Shown one piece after another: positions 48,891 to 58,273 of a DNA stretch of 64,000 nucleotides (its first letter is position 1; the number at the start of each line of letters is the position of its first letter). Both the position numbers and the translations under genes were made by a program. The stretch is taken from the NCBI RefSeq assembly GCF_900156695.1, contig NZ_FTOM01000002.1:124001-188000 (forward strand), given 5' to 3'. Source of the stretch: Phaeovulum vinaykumarii. Lineage in GTDB: Bacteria; Pseudomonadota; Alphaproteobacteria; Rhodobacterales; Rhodobacteraceae. The notes beneath the pieces were generated by a model, which made no database searches, was not told the DNA's origin, and worked only from the letters and a program-made list of their open reading frames with translations.

Positions 48891-48924
48891 CTGGATATAA
48901 GGAATAACTGGATATAAGGAATAA
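48891..48924. repeat. 17-bp tandem duplication
   Basis: CTGGATATAAGGAATAA occurs twice head to tail (48891-48907, 48908-48924) in the AT-rich gap between two convergent genes. Confidence 0.9.
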
Positions 48925-48941
48925 TAATTCAGGTCAGACCC

Positions 48942-49364
48942 TTACAGGGTCAGGTGCCGGGCCCGCGCCCCCCGCTCGATCGCCGCCGCATGCAGCCGAT
49001 CCACGCTCAGCTCGTGGCGGATCTCCTCGAGCATGCGCAGTTCGACATCCCCCAGCATCCCGTCGGCGGCGGCGACGTCGCAGGCCAGGGCATAGGCGGT
49101 CTCGAACAGCCGCTCGGGCAGCCCCTCGCGCACCAGCCCGAAGAGCGCGTCCAGACCGTCTTCCTCCTCGAACAGGGAATAGACCACGCGCGCCACCTCG
49201 CTGATGCGGTCGATGTCGTAATCGGCGAAGATCGGCAGGTGATTGACCATGCGCTCGATGGCGACCAGCTCTGAGGTGCGCACGTTCTCGTCGGAGACCG
49301 AGACCGCCACCATGACCGCGACCAGCGCGTCCTGAGGGGTAAGGAGATGCAGCTTGTCGGTCAT
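48942..49364 (-). CDS. TerB-like protein
   Basis: This 140-residue helical protein begins MTDKLHLLTPQDALVAVMVA and has VSVSDENVRTSELVAIERM and VAAADGMLGDVELRMLEEIR, matching the acidic-helix repeats of the TerB (tellurite resistance/DjlA-N-like) fold. Role unknown; it stands alone, without other ter genes. ATG 49364 is preferred because the TerB block starts there; the ORF runs further upstream into sequence without domain similarity. Confidence 0.82.
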   Translation of the reverse strand: MTDKLHLLTPQDALVAVMVAVSVSDENVRTSELVAIERMVNHLPIFADYDIDRISEVARVVYSLFEEEDGLDALFGLVREGLPERLFETAYALACDVAAADGMLGDVELRMLEEIRHELSVDRLHAAAIERGARARHLTL

Positions 49365-49473
49365 CGGGGTTCTTCCGCAAAAGGGGTGTTTCCGGGTAAA
49401 ATATTGACCTTCATGACGCCGTTCAATAGGGGGTGCGCGGTGCGCCGCACGGGGCGGTGCGAAGAGGTGAATC

Positions 49474-51078
49474 ATGACGAGCTTGCGCGAAGCGGGGATG
49501 AAATCGAAAGCCTGGCCCTTCGAGGAGGCCCGTCGTGTGCTCAAGCGTTACGAGAAGGCCGCGCCCGAGAAGGGCTATGTGCTGTTCGAGACCGGCTACG
49601 GCCCCTCGGGGCTTCCGCATATCGGCACCTTCGGCGAGGTCGCGCGCACGACGATGATCCGCCGCGCCTTCGAGGTGATCTCGGACATCCCCACGCGGCT
49701 TCTGTGCTTTTCGGACGACATGGACGGCATGCGCAAGGTGCCCGAGAACGTGCCCAATCAGGAGCTGCTGCGCCAGCACATGCAAAAGCCCCTGACCTCG
49801 GTCCCCGATCCGTTCGAGCAATACGAGAGCTTCGGGCATCACAACAACGCCATGCTGCGCCGGTTCCTTGATACCTTCGGGTTCGAATACGAATTCGCCA
49901 GCGCCACCGATTATTACAAGCAGGGCAAGCTGGACGCCGTGCTGCTGCGCGCCGCGGAACGCTATGACGACATCATGGCGGTGATGCTCAAGAGCCTGCG
50001 CGAGGAACGCCAGCAGACCTATTCGTGCTTCCTGCCGATCCACCCCGAAACGGGCCGCGTGCTTTATGTCCCGATGAAGAACGTGGACGCGCGCGAGGGC
50101 ACCGTGACCTTTGACGACGAGGAGGGCCGCGAATGGACCCTGCCCGTCACTGGCGGCAACGTGAAGCTGCAATGGAAGCCCGATTTCGGGGCGCGCTGGG
50201 CCGCGCTCGATGTCGATTTCGAGATGTATGGCAAGGATCACTCCACCAACACCCCGATCTATGACGGCATCTGCGAGATCCTGGGCGGCCGCAAGCCCGA
50301 GCATTTCACCTATGAATTGTTCCTTGATGCCAATGGCGAGAAGATCTCGAAATCCAAGGGCAACGGGCTGTCGATCGACGAATGGCTGACCTATGCGGCG
50401 ACCGAATCGCTGAGCTATTTCATGTATCTCAAGCCCAAGACCGCCAAGCGGATGCATTTCGACGTGATCCCGAAGGCGGTCGATGAATACCACCAGCAGC
50501 TGCGCGCCTTCCCCACCCAGCCGGTCGAGAAGCAGGTGGACAACCCCGTCTGGCACATCCACGGCGGCCAGCCGCCCGAAAGCCGCATGGTGGTCAGCTT
50601 TGCCATGCTGCTGAACCTGGCCAGCGTGGCCGGGGCCACCGGCAAGGACGGGCTGTGGGGCTTCATTCGCCGCTATGCGCCCGAGGCCAGCCCCGAGGCC
50701 AACCCCGATCTGGATCAGGCCGCAGCCTTTGCGGTGCGCTATTTCAACGACTTCGTGGCCCCGACCCGGCAGTTCCGCCTGCCCGAACCGGCCGAGCGCG
50801 CCGCGATCGAGGATCTGCGCGCCCGTCTGGCGGCGCTGCCCGAAAAGGATCTGCACGAGATCTACGACGACCCCTCGGAAGGCTTGCAGACGCTGGTCTT
50901 TGCCGTGGGCAAGGATCACGGCTTCGAAAACCTGCGGGCGTGGTTCCAGGCGCTCTACGAGGTGCTTCTGGGCGCAAGCCAGGGCCCGCGTTTCGGCGGG
51001 TTCGTCGCGCTCTATGGCGTGACCGAGACCGTTGCGCTGATCGACCGGGCGCTGGCGGGCGAGCTGGTCGCCGGCTGA
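49474..51078 (+). CDS. lysK: Class I lysyl-tRNA synthetase
   Basis: This 534-residue enzyme charges tRNA-Lys. The class I motifs are present: [15 protein letters not shown] (HIGH variant HIGT) and [13 protein letters not shown] (KMSKS variant KISKS). The class I form, rather than the usual bacterial class II LysS, is typical of archaea and many Alphaproteobacteria. GAAGAGGTGAATC precedes the ATG. A strong terminator follows. Confidence 0.96.
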   Translation: MTSLREAGMKSKAWPFEEARRVLKRYEKAAPEKGYVLFETGYGPSGLPHIGTFGEVARTTMIRRAFEVISDIPTRLLCFSDDMDGMRKVPENVPNQELLRQHMQKPLTSVPDPFEQYESFGHHNNAMLRRFLDTFGFEYEFASATDYYKQGKLDAVLLRAAERYDDIMAVMLKSLREERQQTYSCFLPIHPETGRVLYVPMKNVDAREGTVTFDDEEGREWTLPVTGGNVKLQWKPDFGARWAALDVDFEMYGKDHSTNTPIYDGICEILGGRKPEHFTYELFLDANGEKISKSKGNGLSIDEWLTYAATESLSYFMYLKPKTAKRMHFDVIPKAVDEYHQQLRAFPTQPVEKQVDNPVWHIHGGQPPESRMVVSFAMLLNLASVAGATGKDGLWGFIRRYAPEASPEANPDLDQAAAFAVRYFNDFVAPTRQFRLPEPAERAAIEDLRARLAALPEKDLHEIYDDPSEGLQTLVFAVGKDHGFENLRAWFQALYEVLLGASQGPRFGGFVALYGVTETVALIDRALAGELVAG

Positions 51079-51100
51079 GCACCGGACCGCAGTCAACCGG

Positions 51101-51128
51101 GGGCGGGTCCGTGTGGCCCGCCCTTTTT
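51101..51128 (+). terminator. Intrinsic terminator after lysK
   Basis: GGGCGGG (51101-51107) pairs with CCCGCCC (51117-51123) across a 9-base loop and is followed by TTTTT. Confidence 0.88.
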
Positions 51129-51150
51129 CATGCGCTCATTTGTTATGCGC

Positions 51151-51420
51151 TCATTCGATCTCGAACAGCTTGTCGCGCGCCGTCTGCCCGCGGATCAGCC
51201 GCAGCCGCCCCGGCGCCACCCCCAGTGCCTTGGCCAGCAGCTTGGTCACCGCGGCATTGGCCTTGCCGTCCTCGGGCATCACCGTCACCTGCACGCGGAT
51301 CGTGCCGGTTTCATCGGGGGGCGTGACGGCATTGCGCGAGGCCTTGGGCGTCACCCGCACCTCGAGCCGCGTGCCCGGCTGCGCCAGATCGGCCAGCGCG
51401 CCCTTCTTCATTCCGCTCAT
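51151..51420 (-). CDS. DUF167 (YggU-type) protein
   Basis: This 89-residue protein has the DUF167 core LEVRVTPKASRNAV, VQVTVMPEDGKANAAVTKLL and GVAPGRLRLIRGQTARDK. Function unknown. ATG 51420 or the ATG three codons later could start it. It is divergent from the nitroreductase gene, with a 20-bp operator-like inverted repeat between. Confidence 0.85.
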   Translation of the reverse strand: MSGMKKGALADLAQPGTRLEVRVTPKASRNAVTPPDETGTIRVQVTVMPEDGKANAAVTKLLAKALGVAPGRLRLIRGQTARDKLFEIE

Positions 51421-51511
51421 CGCCCGATCCCGCGCCTTGCCCGTCCGTTCCCGTGGTTGCGGCGCCACATTAGGCAGGCGCGGGGGCGAAGGCCAGCGCG
51501 GGACGCCGCGC

Positions 51512-51531
51512 CGATCACGAGGTCGTGATCG
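51512..51531. promoter_or_regulatory. Operator-like inverted repeat
   Basis: CGATCACGA-GG-TCGTGATCG is a perfect 9-bp inverted repeat with a 2-bp centre, in the 223-bp region between divergent DUF167 and nitroreductase genes. The short spacer favours a dimeric regulator site over an RNA hairpin. Regulator unknown. Confidence 0.5.
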
Positions 51532-51643
51532 TCCGTGCCGCATGCCGCCGCCCCCGATCCACCCTTGCGCCGGGCGCGGGCCGTGCCACATTGACCCCGA
51601 GACGGCGCAGCCCGTGCCGGCCGCAACAGGAGGCGCCCCCCGC

Positions 51644-52219
51644 ATGCCCCAACCCAACCCCCCCGTTCTGGATTTCCTGGCCGCGCGGCGGTCGCATGCC
51701 CGCAAGAGCCTGGCGCCGCCGGCCCCCGACCGGGCGGCCCTTGCGGCGATGCTGAACGTGGCGCTGCGCGTGCCCGATCACGGCGGGCTTGCACCCTGGC
51801 GGCTGGTGGTGCTGGGGCGCGGCGCGCTCGACGATCTGGCGGCGCTGGCTGCGGATCGCGGCGCCCAGCTCGGCCTTGATGATGAACAGATCGCCAAGGG
51901 CCGGGGCCAGTTTGCCGAAGCCGCGCTGATCGTGGCGGTGATCGCCGCCCCGCGTCCCCATCCCAAGGTGCCCGCGGTCGAACAGATCCTGTCGGCCGGT
52001 GCGCTTTGTCACAATCTGGTGGCGGTGGCGCTGGCCTCGGGCTGGGGGGCGTGCTGGATCACCGGCTGGTGCGCGCATGACCCCGTCTTCGCGCGCGAGG
52101 GGCTGGGCCTGGCCGAAGACGAGAGCGTGGCGGGGTTCGTCCATATCGCCACGCCGACACGCGTGCCGGCCGACCGGCCGCGTCCCGATCTTGATGCCGT
52201 GACTGACTGGAGGATGTGA
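51644..52219 (+). CDS. Nitroreductase family protein
   Basis: This 191-residue FMN-dependent oxidoreductase has FLAARRSHARKSL (FMN phosphate contact), PDHGGLAPWRLVVLGRG, and VALASGWGACWITGWCAHDP with the C-terminal VHIATP block; this resembles the YdjA subgroup of nitroreductases. Substrate unknown. CAGGAGG lies before ATG 51644; the long ORF from 51113 is spurious. Its stop overlaps the next start (TGATG). Confidence 0.87.
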   Translation: MPQPNPPVLDFLAARRSHARKSLAPPAPDRAALAAMLNVALRVPDHGGLAPWRLVVLGRGALDDLAALAADRGAQLGLDDEQIAKGRGQFAEAALIVAVIAAPRPHPKVPAVEQILSAGALCHNLVAVALASGWGACWITGWCAHDPVFAREGLGLAEDESVAGFVHIATPTRVPADRPRPDLDAVTDWRM

Positions 52220-52914
52220 TGCTGGGCGATCTTTTCCGTGCCTTGCGCGACATGCTGCGCCCCGGTGCGCAGGGGGTTCTGGCCGCCGGGGTGGCGCTGT
52301 CGGCGGGCCTTCTGGCGGCCTTCTACGCCGCGCTGGTGGTGGCCATCGGCTGGGTCGTGCCCGATCAGGTGACGCTACCCTGGATCGGCACGGTGGACTG
52401 GATCGACAACCTCCTGTCCTGGGGCTCGGCGGCGCTGATGCTGGTGCTGTCCTTCTTCCTGATGGTGCCGGTGGCCTCGGCCTTCACCGGGCTGTTCCTG
52501 GAGCGCGTCGCGGCGATGGTCGAGGCGCGCCATTATCCCGGCCTGCCCGAACCGCGCCGCGTGGGGCTGGCCGAGACCACGCGCGAAAGCCTGGCGTTCC
52601 TGGGCGTGATGCTGGCGGTCAACGCGGTGGCGCTGATCGGCTATTTCGCCCTGGGCCCGCTGGCGCCGCTTCTGTTCTGGGCGGTCAACGGCTACCTTCT
52701 GGGGCGGGAATATTTCCAGATGGCCGCAATGCGCCGGATGCCGCGCGCCGAGGCCGCGGCGCTCTTTCGCGCGCATCGGCTGCGGATCTGGGCCAGTGGC
52801 GTGGCGATGGCGGCACCGCTGTCGGTGCCGGTGCTGAACCTGGTCGTGCCGGTGCTGGGGGCGGCGGGCTTCACCCATGTCTATCACAGCCTGGCCGGAA
52901 CCCGCCGCGGCTGA
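52219..52914 (+). CDS. EI24/CysZ-like membrane protein
   Basis: This 231-residue protein has five to six membrane helices and the EI24/CysZ-type pattern: MLVLSFFLMVPVASAFTGLF, LERVAAMVEARHYP, a helical region with RESLAFLGVMLAVNAVAL, and VNGYLLGREYFQMAAMRRMP. CysZ relatives transport sulfate, but many family members are uncharacterised and no sulfate genes are nearby, so transport is not assigned. GGAGG precedes ATG 52219. Confidence 0.8.
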   Translation: MLGDLFRALRDMLRPGAQGVLAAGVALSAGLLAAFYAALVVAIGWVVPDQVTLPWIGTVDWIDNLLSWGSAALMLVLSFFLMVPVASAFTGLFLERVAAMVEARHYPGLPEPRRVGLAETTRESLAFLGVMLAVNAVALIGYFALGPLAPLLFWAVNGYLLGREYFQMAAMRRMPRAEAAALFRAHRLRIWASGVAMAAPLSVPVLNLVVPVLGAAGFTHVYHSLAGTRRG

Positions 52915-53012
52915 GCCCCACACAACCCCGCGAGAAGCCGCCCGTGCCCGCCTGCGCGCCTTGGCACCCCCTGCGGCTGGGCCTATGATCCCGCGCGACA
53001 AGGGAGAATGAG

Positions 53013-54971
53013 ATGTTTGCAGAGCTTGGCCATTTCGCGCTGATCCTGGCCTTCGGGGTGGCGATCGTGCAATCCGTCGTGCCGCAGATCGGCGCCGCGC
53101 GCGGCTGGCGCGGCTGGATGGCGCTGGCCCAGCCCGCCGCCACCGCGCAATTCGGGCTGATCGCGATCTCCTTCGCGGCGCTGACCTGGGCCTTCATGAC
53201 CTCGGATTTCTCGGTCAAGCTGGTCTGGGAGAACTCGCATACCGACAAGCCGATGCTCTACAAGGTCTCGGGCGTCTGGGGGAACCACGAAGGCTCGATG
53301 CTGCTGTGGGTGCTGATCCTGGCGCTGTTCGGCGCCGCGGCCGCCTGGTTCGGGGGCGCCTTGCCCGCCCGCCTGCGCGCCCGCGTGATCGCCATTCAGG
53401 GGATGATCGGGGCCACCTTCCTGGGCTTCATCCTGTTCACCTCGAACCCGTTTGCGCGGCTGGCCACGCCCCCCTTCAATGGTCAAGACCTGAACCCGCT
53501 GCTGCAAGATCCCGGTCTCGCCTTCCATCCGCCCTTCCTCTATCTGGGCTATGTGGGCCTGAGCATGGCGTTTTCCTTTGCCGTGGCCGCCCTGATCGAG
53601 GGCCGGGTCGATGCCGCCTGGGCGCGCTGGGTGCGGCCCTGGACGCTGGCGGCCTGGGTGTTCCTGACCATCGGCATCGCGCTGGGGTCGTGGTGGGCCT
53701 ATTACGAGCTGGGCTGGGGCGGCTTCTGGTTCTGGGATCCGGTCGAGAACGCGTCCTTCATGCCCTGGCTGCTGGCGGCGGCGCTTCTGCATTCGGCCAT
53801 CGTCGTCGAAAAGCGCGAGGCGCTGAAAAGCTGGACCATCCTGCTGTCGATCATGGCCTTCGGCTTCTCGCTCATCGGCACGTTCATCGTGCGCTCGGGC
53901 GTCATCACCTCGGTGCATTCCTTCGCCTCGGACCCCTCGCGCGGGATCTTCATCCTGGTGATCCTGGCCTTCTTCGTGGGCGGCGCGCTCACGCTCTATG
54001 CCGCGCGGGCCGGTGCGATGCAGGCGCGGGGCGTCTTTTCCATGGTCTCGCGCGAAAGCGCGCTGGTGGTGAACAATATCCTGCTGGCGGTGTCGGCGCT
54101 GGTGGTCTTTGTCGGCACGATCTGGCCGCTGGTGGCCGAGGCCGCGCTGGGCCGCAAGCTGTCGGTGGGCGCGCCCTTCTTCGAAAAGGCCTTTACGCCC
54201 TTCATGATCGTGCTGGCGGTGATGCTGCCCATCGGCGCGATGCTGGCTTGGAAGCGCGCGCATCCGGGCCGGGTGCTCAAGGTGCTGGCGGTGCCGGCGG
54301 TGCTGGCGCTGGCGCTGGCGGGGCTGGCCTGGTCGGTGGGCACCGGGCGTTCGCTGGTCGCGCCGGTTGCGGTGGGGCTGGGCGCGTGGCTGGCCTTCGG
54401 CGCGCTGGCGGATCTGGCCAGCCGCACCAACGGCCGGGCGGGGCGTCTCTTCCGGCTGCCGGGGGCCGACTGGGGCAAGGCCGTCGCCCATTCCGGTCTG
54501 GGGGTCGCCTTCATCGGCATCGGCCTTCTGACCGCCTGGCAGCAAGAGGTCATCAAGGTCGTCGACATCGGCGAAAGCTTCGAGATCGGCGGCTATACCG
54601 TCACCCTTGATGCGGTCGATCAGGTGCAGGGGCCGAACTACACCTCAACCCGCGCGACCATGACCTATGCCCGCGACGGCGTGGTGCAGGCCACGCTGTA
54701 TCCCGAAAAGCGCATCTATCCGGTTCAGGCGATGCCCACGACCGAGGCCGCCATCGACTCGCGGCCGCTGCGCGACGTCTATCTGGTGATCGGCGACCCG
54801 CAGGAGGGCGGCGGCTGGGCGGTGCGCGCCTATCTCAAGCCCTTTGCGATGTGGATCTGGACGGGCTGCGGGCTGATGGCGCTGGGCGGGCTGATCAGCC
54901 TGACGGACCGGCGCCTGCGCGTGGCCGCGGGCGCGCGCCGTGCCGCGGCCCGGCCTCAACCGGCGGAGTGA
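53013..54971 (+). CDS. ccmF: Cytochrome c-type biogenesis protein CcmF
   Basis: This 652-residue inner-membrane heme lyase component attaches heme to apocytochromes c. It has more than ten membrane helices, the WWD heme-handling domain WGGFWFWDPVENASFMPWL (about 240-258) and the preceding VWGNHEGSMLLW block. It is needed for CcoO and CcoP, whose heme c motifs are described above. AAGGGAGAATGAG precedes the ATG; ccmH follows after 4 bp. Confidence 0.96.
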   Translation: MFAELGHFALILAFGVAIVQSVVPQIGAARGWRGWMALAQPAATAQFGLIAISFAALTWAFMTSDFSVKLVWENSHTDKPMLYKVSGVWGNHEGSMLLWVLILALFGAAAAWFGGALPARLRARVIAIQGMIGATFLGFILFTSNPFARLATPPFNGQDLNPLLQDPGLAFHPPFLYLGYVGLSMAFSFAVAALIEGRVDAAWARWVRPWTLAAWVFLTIGIALGSWWAYYELGWGGFWFWDPVENASFMPWLLAAALLHSAIVVEKREALKSWTILLSIMAFGFSLIGTFIVRSGVITSVHSFASDPSRGIFILVILAFFVGGALTLYAARAGAMQARGVFSMVSRESALVVNNILLAVSALVVFVGTIWPLVAEAALGRKLSVGAPFFEKAFTPFMIVLAVMLPIGAMLAWKRAHPGRVLKVLAVPAVLALALAGLAWSVGTGRSLVAPVAVGLGAWLAFGALADLASRTNGRAGRLFRLPGADWGKAVAHSGLGVAFIGIGLLTAWQQEVIKVVDIGESFEIGGYTVTLDAVDQVQGPNYTSTRATMTYARDGVVQATLYPEKRIYPVQAMPTTEAAIDSRPLRDVYLVIGDPQEGGGWAVRAYLKPFAMWIWTGCGLMALGGLISLTDRRLRVAAGARRAAARPQPAE

Positions 54972-54975
54972 TCTG

Positions 54976-55431
54976 ATGCGTCTTCTTCCCACGCTGGGCC
55001 TGCTGGCCCTTCTGGCGGGCCCCGCGGCTGCGGTGCAACCCGACGAGATCCTGGACGATCCCGCGCTGGAATCGCGGGCGCGCGAACTCTCGAAGGTGCT
55101 GCGCTGTCCGGTCTGCCAGGGCGAGAACATCGACGATTCGAACGCCTCGGTCTCGCGCGATCTGCGGCTTCTGGTGCGCGAACGCCTCAAGGCCGGTGAC
55201 AGCGACGGCGCAGTGCTGGACTATATCACCGACCGCTACGGCGAATATGTCCTGTTCGAGCCCGACAACCGCGGCGCCAATCTGGTGCTGTGGCTGATCG
55301 GGCCGGCGGTGGCGCTTGTCGCGCTGGGGGGCGGGCTGCTTTACATGCGCCGCAAGCGCCCCGAGGTGGCCGACCTGACCCCCGAGGAAGAGGCCGCGCT
55401 TCAGGAATTGCTGAAGAAAACCGACGCCTGA
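54976..55431 (+). CDS. ccmH: Cytochrome c-type biogenesis protein CcmH
   Basis: This 151-residue protein has a signal peptide (about 1-20), then the redox motif LRCPVCQGENIDDSNASVSR (C-x2-C), and a C-terminal membrane helix (about 103-125). It keeps the apocytochrome heme-binding cysteines reduced for ligation with CcmF. It corresponds to the short CcmH/CycL type without the TPR domain. ATG 54976 starts the signal peptide. Confidence 0.93.
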   Translation: MRLLPTLGLLALLAGPAAAVQPDEILDDPALESRARELSKVLRCPVCQGENIDDSNASVSRDLRLLVRERLKAGDSDGAVLDYITDRYGEYVLFEPDNRGANLVLWLIGPAVALVALGGGLLYMRRKRPEVADLTPEEEAALQELLKKTDA

Positions 55432-55529
55432 TCCGCCCGCGACCCAACGTCAGACTTTTCCCGTGCCCGCCCGCCGCTAGGCTGCACGCCACGGGAGAGA
55501 ACGAGGACGAACAGGGGGGAGGCGGGATC

Positions 55530-56306
55530 ATGCCCTATCAGACGGTTTCCTATACGCTCGAGGCGGGGATGGCGGTTGTCACCCTCAACCGCCCCGATGT
55601 GCTGAACGCGCTCAATTCCACCTTGCGCGCCGAGATCACCGCCGCCATGCACCGCGCCGCCGAGGAGGCGCGCGTCGTCGTGCTGACCGGGGCGGGGCGG
55701 GCCTTCTGCGCCGGGCAGGATCTGTCCGAGGGCGTGACCGATCCCGAGATGGACCTGGGCGCGGTGCTGCGCGACGAATACGAACCCATGCTGGCGGCGA
55801 TCTATTCCTGCCCGGTGCCGACCATTGCCGCGGTCAATGGCGTGGCCGCGGGGGCGGGCGCCAACCTGGCGCTGGCCGCCGATGTTGTCATCGCCGCCGA
55901 AAGCGCCAGCTTCGTGCAGGCCTTCGCCCGGATCGGCCTTCTGCCCGACGCCGGCGGCACCTTCTGGCTGCCGCGTCAGGTGGGGGCGGCCCGCGCGATG
56001 GGGGCGGCGCTTTTTACCGAACCGGTGCCAGCGGCGCGGGCGGTGGAATGGGGCATGATCTGGGAGGCCGTGCCCGATGACGCCTTCGACGCGCATTGGC
56101 GCGCGCGGGCCCGGCATCTGGCCAATGGCCCGACCGTGGCCTATCGCGCCATCAAGACGGCGCTGCGGGGCTCGTGGTCGCGCGATCTGGCCGCGCAGCT
56201 CGATCTCGAGGCCGACTTGCAGGGCGCCTGCGGGGCCTCCGAGGATTTCCGCGAAGGGGTCACCGCCTTTCTCGAGAAGCGGCCGCCGCGCTATCAGGGG
56301 CGCTGA
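55530..56306 (+). CDS. Enoyl-CoA hydratase/isomerase, PaaG-like
   Basis: This 258-residue crotonase-fold protein has GRAFCAGQDLSEGVTDPEMD, VAAGAGANLALAADVVIAAE (oxyanion hole), FVQAFARIGLLPDAGGTFWL with the catalytic-position Asp, and the C-terminal DFREGVTAFLEKRPP. The AGQDL ... DLG ... DAGGT pattern resembles PaaG, the 1,2-epoxyphenylacetyl-CoA isomerase; no other paa genes are nearby, so substrate is uncertain. ATG 55530 follows GGGGGGAGGCGGG. Confidence 0.85.
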   Translation: MPYQTVSYTLEAGMAVVTLNRPDVLNALNSTLRAEITAAMHRAAEEARVVVLTGAGRAFCAGQDLSEGVTDPEMDLGAVLRDEYEPMLAAIYSCPVPTIAAVNGVAAGAGANLALAADVVIAAESASFVQAFARIGLLPDAGGTFWLPRQVGAARAMGAALFTEPVPAARAVEWGMIWEAVPDDAFDAHWRARARHLANGPTVAYRAIKTALRGSWSRDLAAQLDLEADLQGACGASEDFREGVTAFLEKRPPRYQGR

Positions 56307-56418
56307 GTTGCGCTGGGCGAAGGGGTGGGATCACGCCTGTGCAACCATCCCCGGCCGCCCCTTCCCCCCGTAGGCGGCCTGTGGCAGGTTGTCGCTTCAA
56401 GCGAAGGGAGAGACAGTC

Positions 56419-57465
56419 ATGCGCAGGATCGTGCTGGGCCGCAACGGACCCGAGGTCAGCGAAATCTGTCTCGGGTCGATGACCTGGGGCACGCAGAACA
56501 CCGAGGACGAGGGGCACGCACAGATCGACCGGGCCGCCGAGCGCGGCGTGGATTTCATCGACACCGCCGAGATGTATCCCGTCAACCCGATCTCGCCGCA
56601 TACGACCGGCCGCACCGAGGAGATCATCGGTTCGTATTTCGCGCGCCGGGGCGGGCGCGAGAATTGGGTGATCGCCACCAAGATCACCGGCAAGGGATCG
56701 TCCGCGATCGAGCACGGCCCGCCGATCAGCCCTTCCCGCCTGCGCGCCGCGGTCGAGGATTCCCTTCGCCGCCTGCGCACCGACTATATCGACATCTACC
56801 AGTTCCATTGGCCCAACCGCGGCAGCTATCATTTCCGCAAGAGCTGGGACTACGACACCACCGGGCGCAACCGCGAGGCCGTGCGCGCCGACATGGCCGC
56901 CTGTCTCGAGACGGTCGCGGCGCTGGTCGCCGAGGGCAAGATCCGGCATTTCGGCCTGTCGAACGAAACCGCCTGGGGCATGGCCGAATGGCTGCGCCTG
57001 TCCGAGGCCGGGCTGGGGCCGCGGCCGCTGACGCTCCAGAACGAATATTCCGCCATGTGCCGGTTCTATGATCTCGATCTGGCGGAATTCGGCACGATGG
57101 AGGACATCACGCTTCTGGCCTATTCGCCGCTGGCCGCGGGGCTTTTGACGGGGAAATACGCCGAGGGGATCGACCCGCCGCCGGGCTCGCGCCGGTCGAT
57201 CGTGTCGAACCTGGGCGGGCGGGTGACGCCGCAGGTCTGGCCCGCCGTCACCGCCTGGGTGCATCTGGCCCACGAGGTGGGCATCGACCCGGCCACGCTG
57301 GCCATCGCCTTCGTGCTGGGCCGGCCCTTCCCGGTGTCGCCCATCATCGGTGCGACCAATCTCGAACAGCTCGATCGCGCGCTCGATGCGGCGGGCATGG
57401 TGCTGACCCCCGAGGTTCTGGCCGCGATCGACCGTTATCACCGCGACCACCGGATGCCGTTCTGA
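56419..57465 (+). CDS. Aldo/keto reductase (Tas-like)
   Basis: This 348-residue NADPH-dependent oxidoreductase has the AKR barrel with DFIDTAEMYPVNP (catalytic Asp and Tyr), WVIATKITG (Lys), YIDIYQFHWPNRG (His) and the C-terminal cofactor loop PIIGATNLEQLDRAL. The long insertion near 140-160 (SYHFRKSWDYDTTGRNREAV) is typical of the Tas subgroup. Substrate unknown. GGGAGAGAC precedes ATG 56419. The next gene starts on the A of its stop codon. Confidence 0.88.
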   Translation: MRRIVLGRNGPEVSEICLGSMTWGTQNTEDEGHAQIDRAAERGVDFIDTAEMYPVNPISPHTTGRTEEIIGSYFARRGGRENWVIATKITGKGSSAIEHGPPISPSRLRAAVEDSLRRLRTDYIDIYQFHWPNRGSYHFRKSWDYDTTGRNREAVRADMAACLETVAALVAEGKIRHFGLSNETAWGMAEWLRLSEAGLGPRPLTLQNEYSAMCRFYDLDLAEFGTMEDITLLAYSPLAAGLLTGKYAEGIDPPPGSRRSIVSNLGGRVTPQVWPAVTAWVHLAHEVGIDPATLAIAFVLGRPFPVSPIIGATNLEQLDRALDAAGMVLTPEVLAAIDRYHRDHRMPF

Positions 57466-57785
57466 TGCGCGCCGCGGCGGCCCTTCTGATGCTGGTGCTG
57501 GCGCTGGCGGGCTGCCGCGAGGGGGCAGGCGGCGCAGCCCCCGGCCTGCCCGCCGATCCCGCCGCCCAATGCGCCCGGCAGGGCGGGGCCTGGCGCGAAC
57601 TGGCCTCGGGGCCGGCCTATTGCGAGCACCGCACCCGCGACGCCGGCAAGGCCTGCCGCAGCGCGTCCGACTGCGAAGGCGCCTGCCTTGCGCGCTCGCA
57701 GACCTGCGCGCCGCTGCGCCCGCTTCTGGGCTGCAACGCCATCCTCAGCGATGCGGGCTTCGAGATGCGCGAATGTCTCGAGTGA
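57465..57785 (+). CDS. Small Cys-rich lipoprotein
   Basis: This 106-residue protein has a signal peptide with lipobox LALAGC (Cys near 17) and then eight further cysteines, including the clustered ACRSASDCEGACLARSQTC, suggesting disulfides in the periplasm. Not recognised. Start overlaps the preceding stop (TGATG), and the 3' end overlaps the next gene by 13 bp, so the three are probably one operon. Confidence 0.75.
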   Translation: MRAAAALLMLVLALAGCREGAGGAAPGLPADPAAQCARQGGAWRELASGPAYCEHRTRDAGKACRSASDCEGACLARSQTCAPLRPLLGCNAILSDAGFEMRECLE

Positions 57786-58273
57786 TCGCCCTGCTTCCCC
57801 TTCTGGTTCTGGCCGCCTGCATGGCGCCGGGGCCGCAGGGGGGCTTGCGCGATCCGCAGGCGCGGATTTCCTCGGCCGTCCTGTTCGATCCGGCGCGTTT
57901 CGCGGGCGAATGGCGGGTGATGGCGGCGCCGGCGCGGGCCTGCGCGGGGGCGCGGCAGGACTGGCGCTGGCGGGACGAAGATTTTGCGCTGTCGGGGATT
58001 GATTGCACCGGCCCGGCCCCGGCGCGGCTGTCAGGCCAGGCGCTTCTGGTCGGCCCCGGCGCGCGGCTTGTCGCCCGCGGCGGCTATGGCGGCGGGCCGG
58101 TCTGGGTGCTCTGGGTCGATCAGGATTATCGCGTGGCCGCGCTGGGCACGCCCGAGGGCGGTTGGGCCGCAGTCCTGGCCCGCCCCGAGGCCGCCCGCCG
58201 CGCCGACCTGATCGACGCCGCGCGCGAGGTGCTGCGCTTCAACGGTTATGATCCGCAGGATCTGACATGGTAG
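57773..58273 (+). CDS. Lipocalin-like lipoprotein
   Basis: This 166-residue protein has a lipobox LLVLAAC (Cys near 16), then FDPARFAGEWRVMAAPARAC, resembling the lipocalin G-x-W motif, and later strands VWVLWVDQDYRVAALGTPEG that fit the Blc-type domain. It is a candidate outer-membrane lipocalin binding hydrophobic ligands. Start ATG 57773 lies in the previous gene; a GTG at 57782 is possible but would leave little signal peptide. Confidence 0.75.
   Translation: MSRVIALLPLLVLAACMAPGPQGGLRDPQARISSAVLFDPARFAGEWRVMAAPARACAGARQDWRWRDEDFALSGIDCTGPAPARLSGQALLVGPGARLVARGGYGGGPVWVLWVDQDYRVAALGTPEGGWAAVLARPEAARRADLIDAAREVLRFNGYDPQDLTW

Noticed and set aside
49474-51078. Possible pyrrolysyl or class II lysyl-tRNA synthetase
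   Set aside because: HIGT and KISKS motifs show class I; class II motifs are absent.
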